Source of the DNA: Paraplanobispora siamensis | GTDB taxonomy: Bacteria > Actinomycetota > Actinomycetes > Streptosporangiales > Streptosporangiaceae | Length of the DNA: 64,000 bases | Reading direction: 5' to 3' | NCBI RefSeq assembly: GCF_016863175.1 | Contig: NZ_BOOJ01000028.1 | Span: forward strand, 1 to 64,000 | In this document: positions 36,306 through 43,597 of the stretch, in pieces | Numbering within the stretch: position 1 is the stretch's first letter | How the letters are laid out: every line of letters starts with the position of its first letter | Notes under the pieces: generated by a model | What the model was told of the DNA's origin: nothing | What the model saw: the letters and a program-made list of their open reading frames with translations, nothing else | Databases searched by the model: none | Position numbers and translations under genes: made by a program

Positions 36306-37486
36306 CGCGGATGACCGGGCGGACCGGCGACCTGGAGGCGGTCGCGGAGCCCCCGCGGGCGGGCCCGGCGGCTCCGCGGGCGCGCAGGCCCAGGGGACGG
36401 CCGCTGCTGTACACCTCCTACTCCCAGGACATGGCGCTGCTGGACACCCGGGCCAAGAAGGTCTGGCTGGCGCTGCTGCTCGGCGTCGCGATCCTGTTCA
36501 GCGGCCTGCCCGACGACCTGCTGATCCTGCTGGCCGGCGGGTACGTCGCGGCGATCGGCGCCATCGGGCTCAACATCGTCACCGGCTACGCCGGCCAGGT
36601 CTCGCTCGGCCACGCCTTCTTCATCGCCGTCGGCGCCTACACCTCGGCGGCGCTGTCGGGGGACCCCGAGGGCCGGGTCGTCGGCTTCGGGATCACCAAC
36701 ATGATCGTCTGGCTGCCCGCCGCCGGGCTGGTCGCGGCGCTGGCCGGGGTGCTCGTGGCCCCGCTGGCCGCCCGGCTGCGCGGCCTGTACCTGGCGATCG
36801 TCACGCTCGGGCTGGTCTTCCTCGGCGAGCACATCTTCAAGGAGTGGGACCACCTGACCGGAGGGCCGGGGGTGGGCCGCCCGGCCGCGGTGCCCGAGCT
36901 GTTCGGGTTCCGCTTCGACGTCGACAGCGCGCTCGGCACCCGGGCGCAGTCGCTCTACATGCTCATGCTGGTCCTGCTCGTGCTCTTCGCGGTGACCGCG
37001 CGCAACCTCGCCAGGTCCAGGATCGGCCGGGCCTTCTCCGCGATCCGCGACCGGGACATCGCCGCGGAGGTGATCGGCGTGCCGCTGACCCGGTACAAGA
37101 CGCTCGCCTTCGCGATCTCCTCGTTCTACGCGGGCTGCGCGGGCGCGCTGATGTACACGATCACCGGGTTCTTCGACCCGGGCTCGTTCAACCTGCTGAT
37201 GTCGGTGCAGTTCATCGCGATGATCCTGATCGGCGGCGTGGCCACGGTCTCCGGCGCCGTAGCCGGCGCGCTGTTCATCACCCTGCTGCCCCGGCTGACC
37301 CAGGAACTGCCGGCCCTGCTGCCGTTCGTCAGCGCCGACACCACCCAGACACCCAACGTCTTCCAGGTGCAGGTCGCCCTGTACGGCCTGCTGATCGTGC
37401 TGTTCCTGGTCTTCGAGCCCCGAGGGCTGTTCGGCCTGTGGATCCGCGTGCGGGCCTACTGGAAGAGCTGGCCCTTCTCCTACTAA
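36302..37486 (+). CDS. livM: Branched-chain amino acid type ABC permease, LivM-like (394 aa)
   Basis: The partner permease, LivM type. GLNIVTGYAGQVSLGHAFFI, RGLYLAIVTLGLVF, RIGRAFSAIRDRDIAAEVIG and GGVATVSGAVAGALF match the family. It has a long hydrophilic N terminus of about 45 residues (Arg/Pro-rich) before the first helix. It overlaps livH by four bases. The 3' end precedes the binding-protein gene by 27 bp. Confidence 0.93.
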   Translation: MTRMTGRTGDLEAVAEPPRAGPAAPRARRPRGRPLLYTSYSQDMALLDTRAKKVWLALLLGVAILFSGLPDDLLILLAGGYVAAIGAIGLNIVTGYAGQVSLGHAFFIAVGAYTSAALSGDPEGRVVGFGITNMIVWLPAAGLVAALAGVLVAPLAARLRGLYLAIVTLGLVFLGEHIFKEWDHLTGGPGVGRPAAVPELFGFRFDVDSALGTRAQSLYMLMLVLLVLFAVTARNLARSRIGRAFSAIRDRDIAAEVIGVPLTRYKTLAFAISSFYAGCAGALMYTITGFFDPGSFNLLMSVQFIAMILIGGVATVSGAVAGALFITLLPRLTQELPALLPFVSADTTQTPNVFQVQVALYGLLIVLFLVFEPRGLFGLWIRVRAYWKSWPFSY

Positions 37487-37513
37487 GCCCTCTCACGCCA
37501 AAGGAGTGAGTCC

Positions 37514-38800
37514 ATGTCGAAGCGCCACCTGGTGATAGCGGTCTCCGTGGTGGCCCTTCTGTCCGCGTGCGGCGTCATCCGGGGGGACGACGAGGACCAG
37601 AAGGCCGCCGTGACCACGGGAGTCACCAACGAACCCTGCCCCCTGGCGGTGGACAGGAACAAGGGGTGCGTCTATCTCGGCACCATCTCCGACCTGACCT
37701 CCGGGCCGTTCGCCGCGCTCGCCGTACCGATCACCCAGGCGCAGAAGGCGTTCTGGAACCGGGTCAACAAGGCGGGCGGCATCGGCGGCAAGTACGAGGT
37801 GGACGTGCAGGCCTACGTCCGCGACAACAAGTACAACCCCGAGACGCACAACCAGGTCTACCAGGAGATCAAGAACAACGTGCTCGGCCTGGCCCAGACG
37901 CTCGGCTCGCCGACCACCGCGGCCATCCTCGCCGACCTGAAGGCCAACAACGTGGTCTCCGCGCCCGCGTCGTGGACCTCGGCCTGGGAGTTCGAGGACG
38001 TCATCGTGGAGAGCGGCTCCAACTACTGCGTCGAGTCGATGAACGCCGTCGACTACGCGATGGAGACCTACGAGCCCAAGACCGTGATGGCCGTGCACTA
38101 CGCCGGTGACTACGGCGCCGACGCCGCGGCCGGGGCGAAGATCGCGGCGGAGAGGAACAGCCTGGAGTTCACCGCGGTGGAGACCCCCGCCGGCGCGACC
38201 GAGCAGGGGCGGGCCATCACCGAGATCACCAAGAACAAGCCGGACCTGGTCATCCTGACCACCGGCCCGGCCGACGCCGCCGCGATCATCGGCCAGTCGG
38301 CCGCCGCCGGGTTCAAGGGCCGCTTCATCGGCACCGGCCCCACCTGGAACCCGGCGCTGCTGCAGAGCCCGGCCGCGCCCGCGATCCTGGCCCTGTACGA
38401 GCAGTCCTCGCCCGGCCGTCCCTGGGGCGCCGACACCCCCGGGCACCGGGCGATGCGCGAGGCGCTGGGCAACGTCACGCCCAACGACGGCTACACCTCG
38501 GGGTGGGCCTGGTCCTACCCGCTCAAGGCCGCGCTCGACAAGATGGTCGCCGGCGGGGACATCAGCCGCAAGGGCCTGCTCGCCGCGGTCAAGTCGCTGT
38601 CCACGGTCGACTACGAGGGCATGCTGCCCCCCGAGGCCGGCAACTACGCGGGCGACCCCGGCACCGCGACGTTCCGGCAGACGCTGATCTCCAAGCCCGA
38701 CAGGGCGGCGCCCACCGGCGTCACGATCGTCAAGGACTTCTACACCGGTCCGACCGCGCAGTCCTACACGATGGACGGTCCCTGCTTCGAGAAGCTCTGA
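37514..38800 (+). CDS. Liv-type substrate-binding lipoprotein (428 aa)
   Basis: A periplasmic-binding-protein type I lipoprotein anchored outside the cell. The signal sequence ends in lipobox LLSAC, cysteine at residue 19. The body has the LivJ-like order: VYLGTISDLTSGPFAALAV, NKAGGIGGKYEV, DVVAPASW-type hinge, and AVHYAGDYGADAAAGAKIA, then DLVILTTGPADAAAI. CNYCV and a late CFEKL could form a disulfide. AAAGGAGTGAG stands just before the ATG. It completes the operon and delivers its ligand to LivHM/LivFG; with an acyl-CoA ligase in the operon, an organic acid is a likely ligand rather than leucine. Confidence 0.92.
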   Translation: MSKRHLVIAVSVVALLSACGVIRGDDEDQKAAVTTGVTNEPCPLAVDRNKGCVYLGTISDLTSGPFAALAVPITQAQKAFWNRVNKAGGIGGKYEVDVQAYVRDNKYNPETHNQVYQEIKNNVLGLAQTLGSPTTAAILADLKANNVVSAPASWTSAWEFEDVIVESGSNYCVESMNAVDYAMETYEPKTVMAVHYAGDYGADAAAGAKIAAERNSLEFTAVETPAGATEQGRAITEITKNKPDLVILTTGPADAAAIIGQSAAAGFKGRFIGTGPTWNPALLQSPAAPAILALYEQSSPGRPWGADTPGHRAMREALGNVTPNDGYTSGWAWSYPLKAALDKMVAGGDISRKGLLAAVKSLSTVDYEGMLPPEAGNYAGDPGTATFRQTLISKPDRAAPTGVTIVKDFYTGPTAQSYTMDGPCFEKL

Positions 38801-38818
38801 TCCGCCAGGGAGGCCATG

Positions 38819-38850
38819 ACGGGCCGGTACGGCGCGCCGTACCGGCCCGT
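38819..38850. terminator. 32-bp perfect palindrome ending the transport operon
   Basis: Bases 38819-38850 are a perfect palindrome with 16-bp arms and no loop beyond the central bases; the core is GGTACGGCGCGCCGTACC. It begins 19 bases after the binding-protein stop and can act as a strong terminator. The promoter of the next gene starts five bases later. Confidence 0.78.
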
Positions 38851-38854
38851 TGGG

Positions 38855-38866
38855 TAGTGTCGGGTC
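38855..38866 (+). promoter_or_regulatory. -10 element for a leaderless lipoprotein transcript
   Basis: TAGTGT (38855-38860) lies six bases before the ATG at 38867, without a ribosome site. It directly follows the palindromic terminator. Confidence 0.5.
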
Positions 38867-39280
38867 ATGCGACCTCTTCAGCGACGAACACTCGCTTTCG
38901 CCGCCTCCGCACTGGCCGCGGCCCTCCTGACCACCGGCTGCTCCGAGCTCCAGCAGGTGAGCGAGGGCGTCGACAAAGCCCAGCAGTGCATCCAGGCCGC
39001 CGGGATCGTGACCGAGACCGTGTCGAAGGTCGGGGGCCTGATCAACGACCCCGCCGCGATGGAGCAGGCGCTCAACGACGGCGCCGCCAAGCTCGGCGAC
39101 CTGGCCGACAAGGCCGCCAACACCTCGCTGAAGGAGGCCGCCGACAGCGTCTCCAACAGCCTGGACTCCCTCAACGTGAACAGCGCCAACGAGGCCGTCG
39201 ACGCGGCGCAGAAGGTCGCCTCCGACAGCGCGCAGTGGGTGAATGAGCTCACCAACGCCTGCGGCGGTGGCGGCGGCTGA
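38867..39280 (+). CDS. Small helical lipoprotein (137 aa)
   Basis: Not assigned to a family. Residues 1-25 form a signal sequence with lipobox LTTGC. The mature protein is almost entirely amphipathic helix with repeated Ala/Asp/Ser/Asn (ADKAANTSLKEAADSVSNSL) and ends in NACGGGGG; the second and third cysteines may pair. A leaderless ATG is likely. Small helical lipoproteins like this are often envelope stabilisers, which is inference only. Confidence 0.78.
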   Translation: MRPLQRRTLAFAASALAAALLTTGCSELQQVSEGVDKAQQCIQAAGIVTETVSKVGGLINDPAAMEQALNDGAAKLGDLADKAANTSLKEAADSVSNSLDSLNVNSANEAVDAAQKVASDSAQWVNELTNACGGGGG

Positions 39281-39336
39281 ACCTCGGCCGTCCCCGTTGT
39301 CCAATCCCGCCTTCTCTAGGGGAAATGTCGTTGAAT

Positions 39337-39349
39337 TAGCGTCGATGGC
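39337..39349 (+). promoter_or_regulatory. -10 element for a leaderless DUF202-like transcript
   Basis: TAGCGT (39337-39342) lies seven bases before the ATG at 39350. No ribosome site is present. Confidence 0.5.
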
Positions 39350-39712
39350 ATGGGCACCTCGAAAGAGCCGGCCGACCTCGATGGAAAGGAGCCGGACCCC
39401 CGGTTCACACTGGCGAACGAGCGGACCTTCCTGACCTGGCTGAGCACGTCGCTCGCGCTGAGCGCGGGCGGCGTCGCCATGGCGGCGGTCTCGCCGGATG
39501 CCTTCGTACCGTGGATGCGGACCGCGCTCGCGGTCGTCCTGGTCTCGCTGTCCGCGCTGTGCGCGGGGATGGCCTATCCCCGCTGGCGGCACGTCCAGAA
39601 CGCGCTGCGCAGCCAGGCCCCCATCCCCCCGCCCGCGCTGGCGCCCCTGTTCGGCTACGGCGTGGCCGCCGTGGCCCTGCTGGCTCTCGTCCTCATCCTG
39701 ACCGGCCGATGA
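39350..39712 (+). CDS. DUF202/YidH-like membrane protein (120 aa)
   Basis: A small three-helix membrane protein. DPRFTLANERTFLTWLSTSLAL is the conserved DUF202 N-terminal block (given in part), followed by helices at about residues 54-72 and 98-118. Role unknown. It is followed 35 bp later by a second DUF202-like gene in another frame, so the pair may form a hetero-oligomer; DUF202 genes often occur in pairs. Confidence 0.86.
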   Translation: MGTSKEPADLDGKEPDPRFTLANERTFLTWLSTSLALSAGGVAMAAVSPDAFVPWMRTALAVVLVSLSALCAGMAYPRWRHVQNALRSQAPIPPPALAPLFGYGVAAVALLALVLILTGR

Positions 39713-39755
39713 GCGCCGGGCGATGAGCGCCGGATGATGAGCGCCGGATGATGAG
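39708..39755 (+). repeat. 14-bp direct repeat between paired DUF202 genes, three full units and a partial
   Basis: GATGAGCGCCGG recurs at 39708, 39722 and 39736, and a partial copy GATGAGCG starts at 39750. The spacing is 14 bp, so successive ATGs fall in different frames. The first unit overlaps the stop of the first gene, and the ATG of the last is the start region of the second gene. The repeat thus spans the junction. Confidence 0.88.
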
Positions 39756-40077
39756 CGAGGCTCCCTGGGACCAGGGGCTGCAGAGCGAGCGTACCCGGCT
39801 GGCCTGGGTCCGCACCGCCACGATGCTGGCCGCCAGCGGCCTGGGCGCCGGAGGGGTCGCGCTGCGCACCGGCGTCCCCCCGATGGTCGCGGCGCCCTTC
39901 GCGGTGGCGGCCCTGTGCGGTGCGGTCCTGCTGGCCCGCACCGGAGTACGCTATCGGCGCGTCCAGGAGGCCCTGCACCGGGGCCGCCCGCTCGACGAGC
40001 GCGCCGACGCCCTCCTCGCCTGGTTCGGCACCCTCGCCGCCGTGGCCGGTTCGGCCGTCTTCGTCCTCGTACGCTGA
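39748..40077 (+). CDS. DUF202-like membrane protein, second copy (109 aa)
   Basis: Three hydrophobic helices and the conserved DUF202 start QSERTRLAWVRTATMLAASGLG. An arginine-rich loop (RTGVRYRRVQEALHRGR) lies between helices two and three. Start at 39748 or the adjacent ATG at 39751; the latter is the fourth repeat unit. It lies 35 bp after the first DUF202 gene on the same strand and is probably cotranscribed. Convergent with the MFS gene. Confidence 0.84.
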   Translation: MMSEAPWDQGLQSERTRLAWVRTATMLAASGLGAGGVALRTGVPPMVAAPFAVAALCGAVLLARTGVRYRRVQEALHRGRPLDERADALLAWFGTLAAVAGSAVFVLVR

Positions 40078-40099
40078 GGCGGCCCCTCCCGCCCTCCGT

Positions 40100-41584
40100 T
40101 CAGCCGGCGTCCACCGCCTGCGGCGCGGCTTCGGTGTGGCGCAGGTCGCCGGGGCGGATCAGGACCAGGGCGAGTACGGCCGCGGCCATCGCGACGGCCG
40201 CGCCGACGGCGCCGATCACGCCGACCGCGCCGGCCAGCGCCTCGCGGCCGGGCGCGGCCAGGGCGGGCGGCACGGCCTCCAGCCGGCCCGTCGTGACCGC
40301 GTCGGCGACGGCGCCGGGCAGGGCCGCGTGGATGTGCGCGCTGAACAGGACGCCGAAGGCGGCCGTCCCGAGCGCGGTGCCCAGCGGCAGGAACGAGTTG
40401 ATCAGCCCGGAGGCGACCCCGGTGCGCTCGGGCGGCACGACGTTCATGGCGATGGTCATGTTGGGGGTGGCGACCATTCCCATCCCCAGGCCCAGCAGGA
40501 GCAGCCCGGGCAGCAGCCGGGTCCAGGAACCGCCGGCGTCGGCCAGCGGCAGCGCGGCCAGTCCCGCGGCGCTGACGGCGAATCCGGCCGAGGCCAGCCG
40601 GCCCGGCGGCACGCGTGCGGCCAGCCGCGCCGAGAGCAGCCCGCCGGCCACCAGCATGACGCTCAGCCCGAGCAGCCGGAGGCCGACCTCGAACGCGCTG
40701 TAGGCGTAGGCGCCCTCCAGGAAGAGCACCAGGTAGGCGAGCAGGCCGAAGCTGACGGTGCGGGCCAGCAGGGCGACGAGGGCGGCGCCGGTGAAGGACG
40801 GGACGGCGAACAGCGACAGGTCCAGCAGCGGGCGGGAGCCGTACCGCTGGGTGAGCACGAACGCGGCCAGCCCGGCCAGCCCGATCCCCGCCTGGCCCAG
40901 GGTGGCGGCGCTGTTCCAGCCCTGGACCTGGCCGCGCAGCAGGGCCAGGGTGATCGCCGACACCCCGACGGTGAGGGTGAGCACGCCGGCGACGTCGATG
41001 CGCACGGAACGGCCGCGGGGGTCGGGGGCCATGTGGCGCAGTGCCAGTGCCGCCACCGCGGCGCCGAGCGGGACGTTGACCAGGAACAGGCTGCGCCAGC
41101 CGACGCTCTCCACCAGCAGACCGCCGACCAGCGGGCCGACGGCGCCGGCGGCCATGGCGGTCGCGCCGAAGACCGCGATCGCCTTCGTCCTGGCCTGGCC
41201 CGTGTAGTTGGCCGCGATGATCGCCATCGCCGGGGCGAAGGCGAAGGCGCCGCCCAGTCCCTGGAGCGCGCGCAGGACGTCCAGCGCGACCACTCCCGGG
41301 GCCAGGCCGCAGCCGAGCGAGGCCAGGGTGAACACCGACAGGCCGCCGACGAACACGCGCCGCCGGCCCACCTGGTCGGCCAGCGATCCGGCGGCCAGCA
41401 GGACCGAGGCGAAGGCGAGGGTGTAGGCGGTGATGACCCACTGCAGGTCGGCCAGGCTCGCTCCCAGGTCGTCGCGGACCTCCGGCAGAGCGACGTTGAC
41501 GATCGTGATGTCCAGCGTCATCACCATGCAGGCGGCGGTGACCAGGCCCAACGCCCATCCTGGGCGATAGCGGACAGCTTCCAT
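40100..41584 (-). CDS. MFS exporter, DHA2 (EmrB/QacA) type, 14 helices (494 aa)
   Basis: A proton-driven exporter of the DHA2 family. The family blocks are LDITIVNVALPEVRDDLG at helix 1, LADQVGRRRVFVGG between helices 2 and 3, and AANYTGQARTKAIAVFGATA. Length and the number of hydrophobic segments fit 14 spans. AAGGAGGT lies seven bases before the ATG. Just upstream lies an iron-box-like palindrome (41600-41618), and a divergent TetR gene begins at 41668. Iron-controlled DHA2 exporters can secrete siderophores, but the substrate is not shown here. Confidence 0.9.
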   Translation of the reverse strand: MEAVRYRPGWALGLVTAACMVMTLDITIVNVALPEVRDDLGASLADLQWVITAYTLAFASVLLAAGSLADQVGRRRVFVGGLSVFTLASLGCGLAPGVVALDVLRALQGLGGAFAFAPAMAIIAANYTGQARTKAIAVFGATAMAAGAVGPLVGGLLVESVGWRSLFLVNVPLGAAVAALALRHMAPDPRGRSVRIDVAGVLTLTVGVSAITLALLRGQVQGWNSAATLGQAGIGLAGLAAFVLTQRYGSRPLLDLSLFAVPSFTGAALVALLARTVSFGLLAYLVLFLEGAYAYSAFEVGLRLLGLSVMLVAGGLLSARLAARVPPGRLASAGFAVSAAGLAALPLADAGGSWTRLLPGLLLLGLGMGMVATPNMTIAMNVVPPERTGVASGLINSFLPLGTALGTAAFGVLFSAHIHAALPGAVADAVTTGRLEAVPPALAAPGREALAGAVGVIGAVGAAVAMAAAVLALVLIRPGDLRHTEAAPQAVDAG

Positions 41585-41599
41585 GCGGACCTCCTTGTT

Positions 41600-41618
41600 A
41601 GGTGAGCCTCACCTATTA
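41600..41618. promoter_or_regulatory. DtxR/IdeR-like iron box between MFS exporter and TetR genes
   Basis: TTAGGTGAGCCTCACCTAT matches the classical 19-bp DtxR/IdeR box TTAGGTTAGCCTAACCTAA at 16 of 19 positions, including the conserved TTAGGT and ACCTA halves. The inner 17 bases form a perfect palindrome around one C. It lies 15 bases upstream of the MFS start, directly before its AAGGAGGT. It could also be the operator of the divergent TetR regulator. Confidence 0.65.
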
Positions 41619-41667
41619 AAGACAAGCTGTCACTAATTATCCAGAGGTTCTGCGGAACAATGGGCGA

Positions 41668-42363
41668 GTGGACGATCAGCAACGGCGGCCCGTGCCCGGC
41701 CGCCCCCGAGGCCGGCCGCCGCGCCTGACGCGGCAGGTGATCGCCGACGCGGCCCTGGCCGTCGGCTTCGGCAACCTGACACTGGCCACCGTCGCCGAGA
41801 AGCTGTCGGCCAGCCACTCGGCGCTCTACCGCCATGTCGCCGATCGTGAGGATCTCGTCGTGGCGGCCGTCGACCGGATCATCCAGCTGGCCGAATGGCC
41901 CGAGCCCGGCGAGGACTGGCGCGCCTACCTGTCGGCGCAGGGGTGGGCGGTCTGGCGGCTGCTGGAGGCCCACCCGGGGCTGGATCGCGAGCTGCTCACC
42001 CTCACCCGGATCCCCGAGGGCCTGATGGCCCGCTTCGGCGCGGCCATCCACGGGCTGGTCGGCCACGGGTTCAGCCTGGAGGCGGCCTTCCTGGCCGCCG
42101 ACACCGTCTACGACCTGGCCGTGGGCCAGTTCGCGGTGGCCGGGCAGCTCGACGCCCCGGTGGGGGAGAGCACCGTGCGCGCCGACACCGCCGAGGCCCT
42201 GGCCGACGTCGCGGGACCGGACATCGCGCCGCTGCTGCGAGAGGCGCTGGCCGATCCGTCGCACGTGTGGTTCGGCAGGAAACTCGAGCTGGTCCTGGAC
42301 GGCGTCGCCGTACGGCTGGCGCCGCGGACCCGCGACGACGACACCGGCGGACCGGAGGGCTGA
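41668..42363 (+). CDS. TetR-family regulator (231 aa)
   Basis: A TetR-type repressor with the HTH in residues about 15-65 (RQVIADAALAVGFGNLTLATVAEKLSASHSALYRHVADREDLV, given in part). The C-terminal domain is of the tetracyclin-type (TetR_C-like) with WRAYLSAQGWAVWRLLEAHPGLDREL. Start is a GTG at 41668; a weak GGGCGAG precedes it. Divergent from the MFS exporter with 83 bp between, so it likely controls the exporter and itself. Confidence 0.88.
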   Translation: MDDQQRRPVPGRPRGRPPRLTRQVIADAALAVGFGNLTLATVAEKLSASHSALYRHVADREDLVVAAVDRIIQLAEWPEPGEDWRAYLSAQGWAVWRLLEAHPGLDRELLTLTRIPEGLMARFGAAIHGLVGHGFSLEAAFLAADTVYDLAVGQFAVAGQLDAPVGESTVRADTAEALADVAGPDIAPLLREALADPSHVWFGRKLELVLDGVAVRLAPRTRDDDTGGPEG

Positions 42364-42403
42364 GGCGGTGGCGCCGGTGGTCCGGGAGGGGGCGGCGCGG
42401 TCG

Positions 42404-42437
42404 GTCAGCCGGGTGTCCGGGTCAGCCGGGTGTCCGG
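42404..42437 (+). repeat. 17-bp tandem repeat, two perfect copies and a partial
   Basis: GTCAGCCGGGTGTCCGG occurs at 42404-42420 and 42421-42437; a diverged third copy begins at 42438 and runs into the end of the minus-strand gene that stops at 42439. Confidence 0.85.
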
Positions 42438-42438
42438 G

Positions 42439-42729
42439 TCAGCGGGGCATCCGCTCGGTGGTCTCCGCGACCATCTGTGACAGGACCGGTGTGAGCTCCG
42501 GGCGCTCGCGGAGCATCTCCTGCAGGCGGACCCGCCAGACTCCGGCCTCGGAGTAGGCGGCGTCCTCCTGCTGGAGCCGCAGGCGCGTCTCGGCCAGCTT
42601 CAGCTGGTACATCTCGCCGAAGTAGCGGCCGACCATGTCGGTGAGCCACCAGTAGACCTCGGCGTTGGCCGCGGCGACGAAGACTCGCGCGCCGTCCATG
42701 GCCACTCGGGGTTGGTGGAGGACGCCCAT
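42439..42729 (-). CDS. Hypothetical helical protein (96 aa)
   Basis: Not recognised. A short N-terminal segment (MGVLHQPRVAMDGARVF) precedes an amphipathic helical region rich in Glu, Arg and Leu (KLAETRLRLQQEDAAYSEAGVWRVRLQEML, given in part). No membrane segment or cysteines. I choose the ATG at 42729, six bases after a TACCGT -10 (42741-42736), which looks leaderless; a longer reading to 42753 has no such support. The end of the gene abuts the 17-bp repeat. Confidence 0.6.
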   Translation of the reverse strand: MGVLHQPRVAMDGARVFVAAANAEVYWWLTDMVGRYFGEMYQLKLAETRLRLQQEDAAYSEAGVWRVRLQEMLRERPELTPVLSQMVAETTERMPR

Positions 42730-42741
42730 GGCTGGACGGTA
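42730..42741 (-). promoter_or_regulatory. -10 element for the leaderless 96-aa protein gene
   Basis: On the minus strand TACCGT (42741-42736) is separated from the ATG at 42729 by six bases. No ribosome site is seen. Confidence 0.45.
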
Positions 42742-42853
42742 TTCCTGATCCACCCCTGCGGCAAGAGCGTTCCCGCCGCTCCGTGGGACGGGCTGGAACC
42801 GTTGTGTCCTCCGGCTTTGGCGCGGCGGGAGGAGTGGAGCAAGATATCGGCCT

Positions 42854-43570
42854 ATGTCGCGATTTGATGATCTGGCCCGGTACGCGGCGGAGATCGCGCC
42901 CGTGATCGACGTCGTCCACGTCGGCGTCCACGCCGCGAGCCGGCCGCTGGGCCGGGAGCTCGTCGCGCGATGGGACGGGGACCCGGGTCTCGTGATCGAC
43001 CTGCGGTACGTGCTCCCGGCCCGCCCGCTGACCCGCGAGGGTCTGGCCGCCGTCTACCGGTACGACCCCGTGGGGGAGGAGGAGATCGCGGAGCAGGTCG
43101 GGCGGGGCGTCCTGACCGACGACGGCGGCGCGCTGCGCGCCACGGACCGGGCGCTGGCGTTCATCGCGGAGCTGTACGGCGTGCACGCCGCGGCGACCGC
43201 CGGGCTGTGGGCGCCGCACGCCGCCCGGGTGCCGGTCCTGGCCGGCCTCGCCGGCCGCCTCCTGGCCGCCGGTGAGCGCAGCGGCGGCCCCGCGTTCGCC
43301 CAGGTCTCCCCGCCCCATGAACCGGAGGGGACCCCGGCGGGCGTACTGCTGTTCAACCGCCTGGCGGCGCTGCGCCTGCACCGCGCCGACGCCCACGCCG
43401 CAGCCTGGAGCGCGGCCGGCCTCACCGCCCGGCAGATCGTCACCATGCCGCCGGGCCCCGCCCGCGAAGCGATCGAGGCCGACACCAACCGCCGCGCGGC
43501 CGCGCCGTACGAGAGCCTGACCGCCCCGGAGCGGGAGACCCTCCTGGAGGGTCTGCGCACCCTCATGTGA
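42854..43570 (+). CDS. Hypothetical helical protein (238 aa)
   Basis: Not assigned. Largely alpha-helical, with no cysteines in conserved spacing and no membrane segment. A short acidic block (GEEEIAEQVGRGVLTDDGG) looks like a winged-helix or MarR-like fragment, and the C terminus ends with IEADTNRRAAAPYESLTAPERE, a pattern I associate loosely with an actinomycete helical family. It is divergent from the 96-aa gene. The ATG at 42854 has no clear ribosome site. Confidence 0.65.
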   Translation: MSRFDDLARYAAEIAPVIDVVHVGVHAASRPLGRELVARWDGDPGLVIDLRYVLPARPLTREGLAAVYRYDPVGEEEIAEQVGRGVLTDDGGALRATDRALAFIAELYGVHAAATAGLWAPHAARVPVLAGLAGRLLAAGERSGGPAFAQVSPPHEPEGTPAGVLLFNRLAALRLHRADAHAAAWSAAGLTARQIVTMPPGPAREAIEADTNRRAAAPYESLTAPERETLLEGLRTLM

Positions 43571-43597
43571 CGGGCCGGGGAGAGGGGCAGGAAAGAG

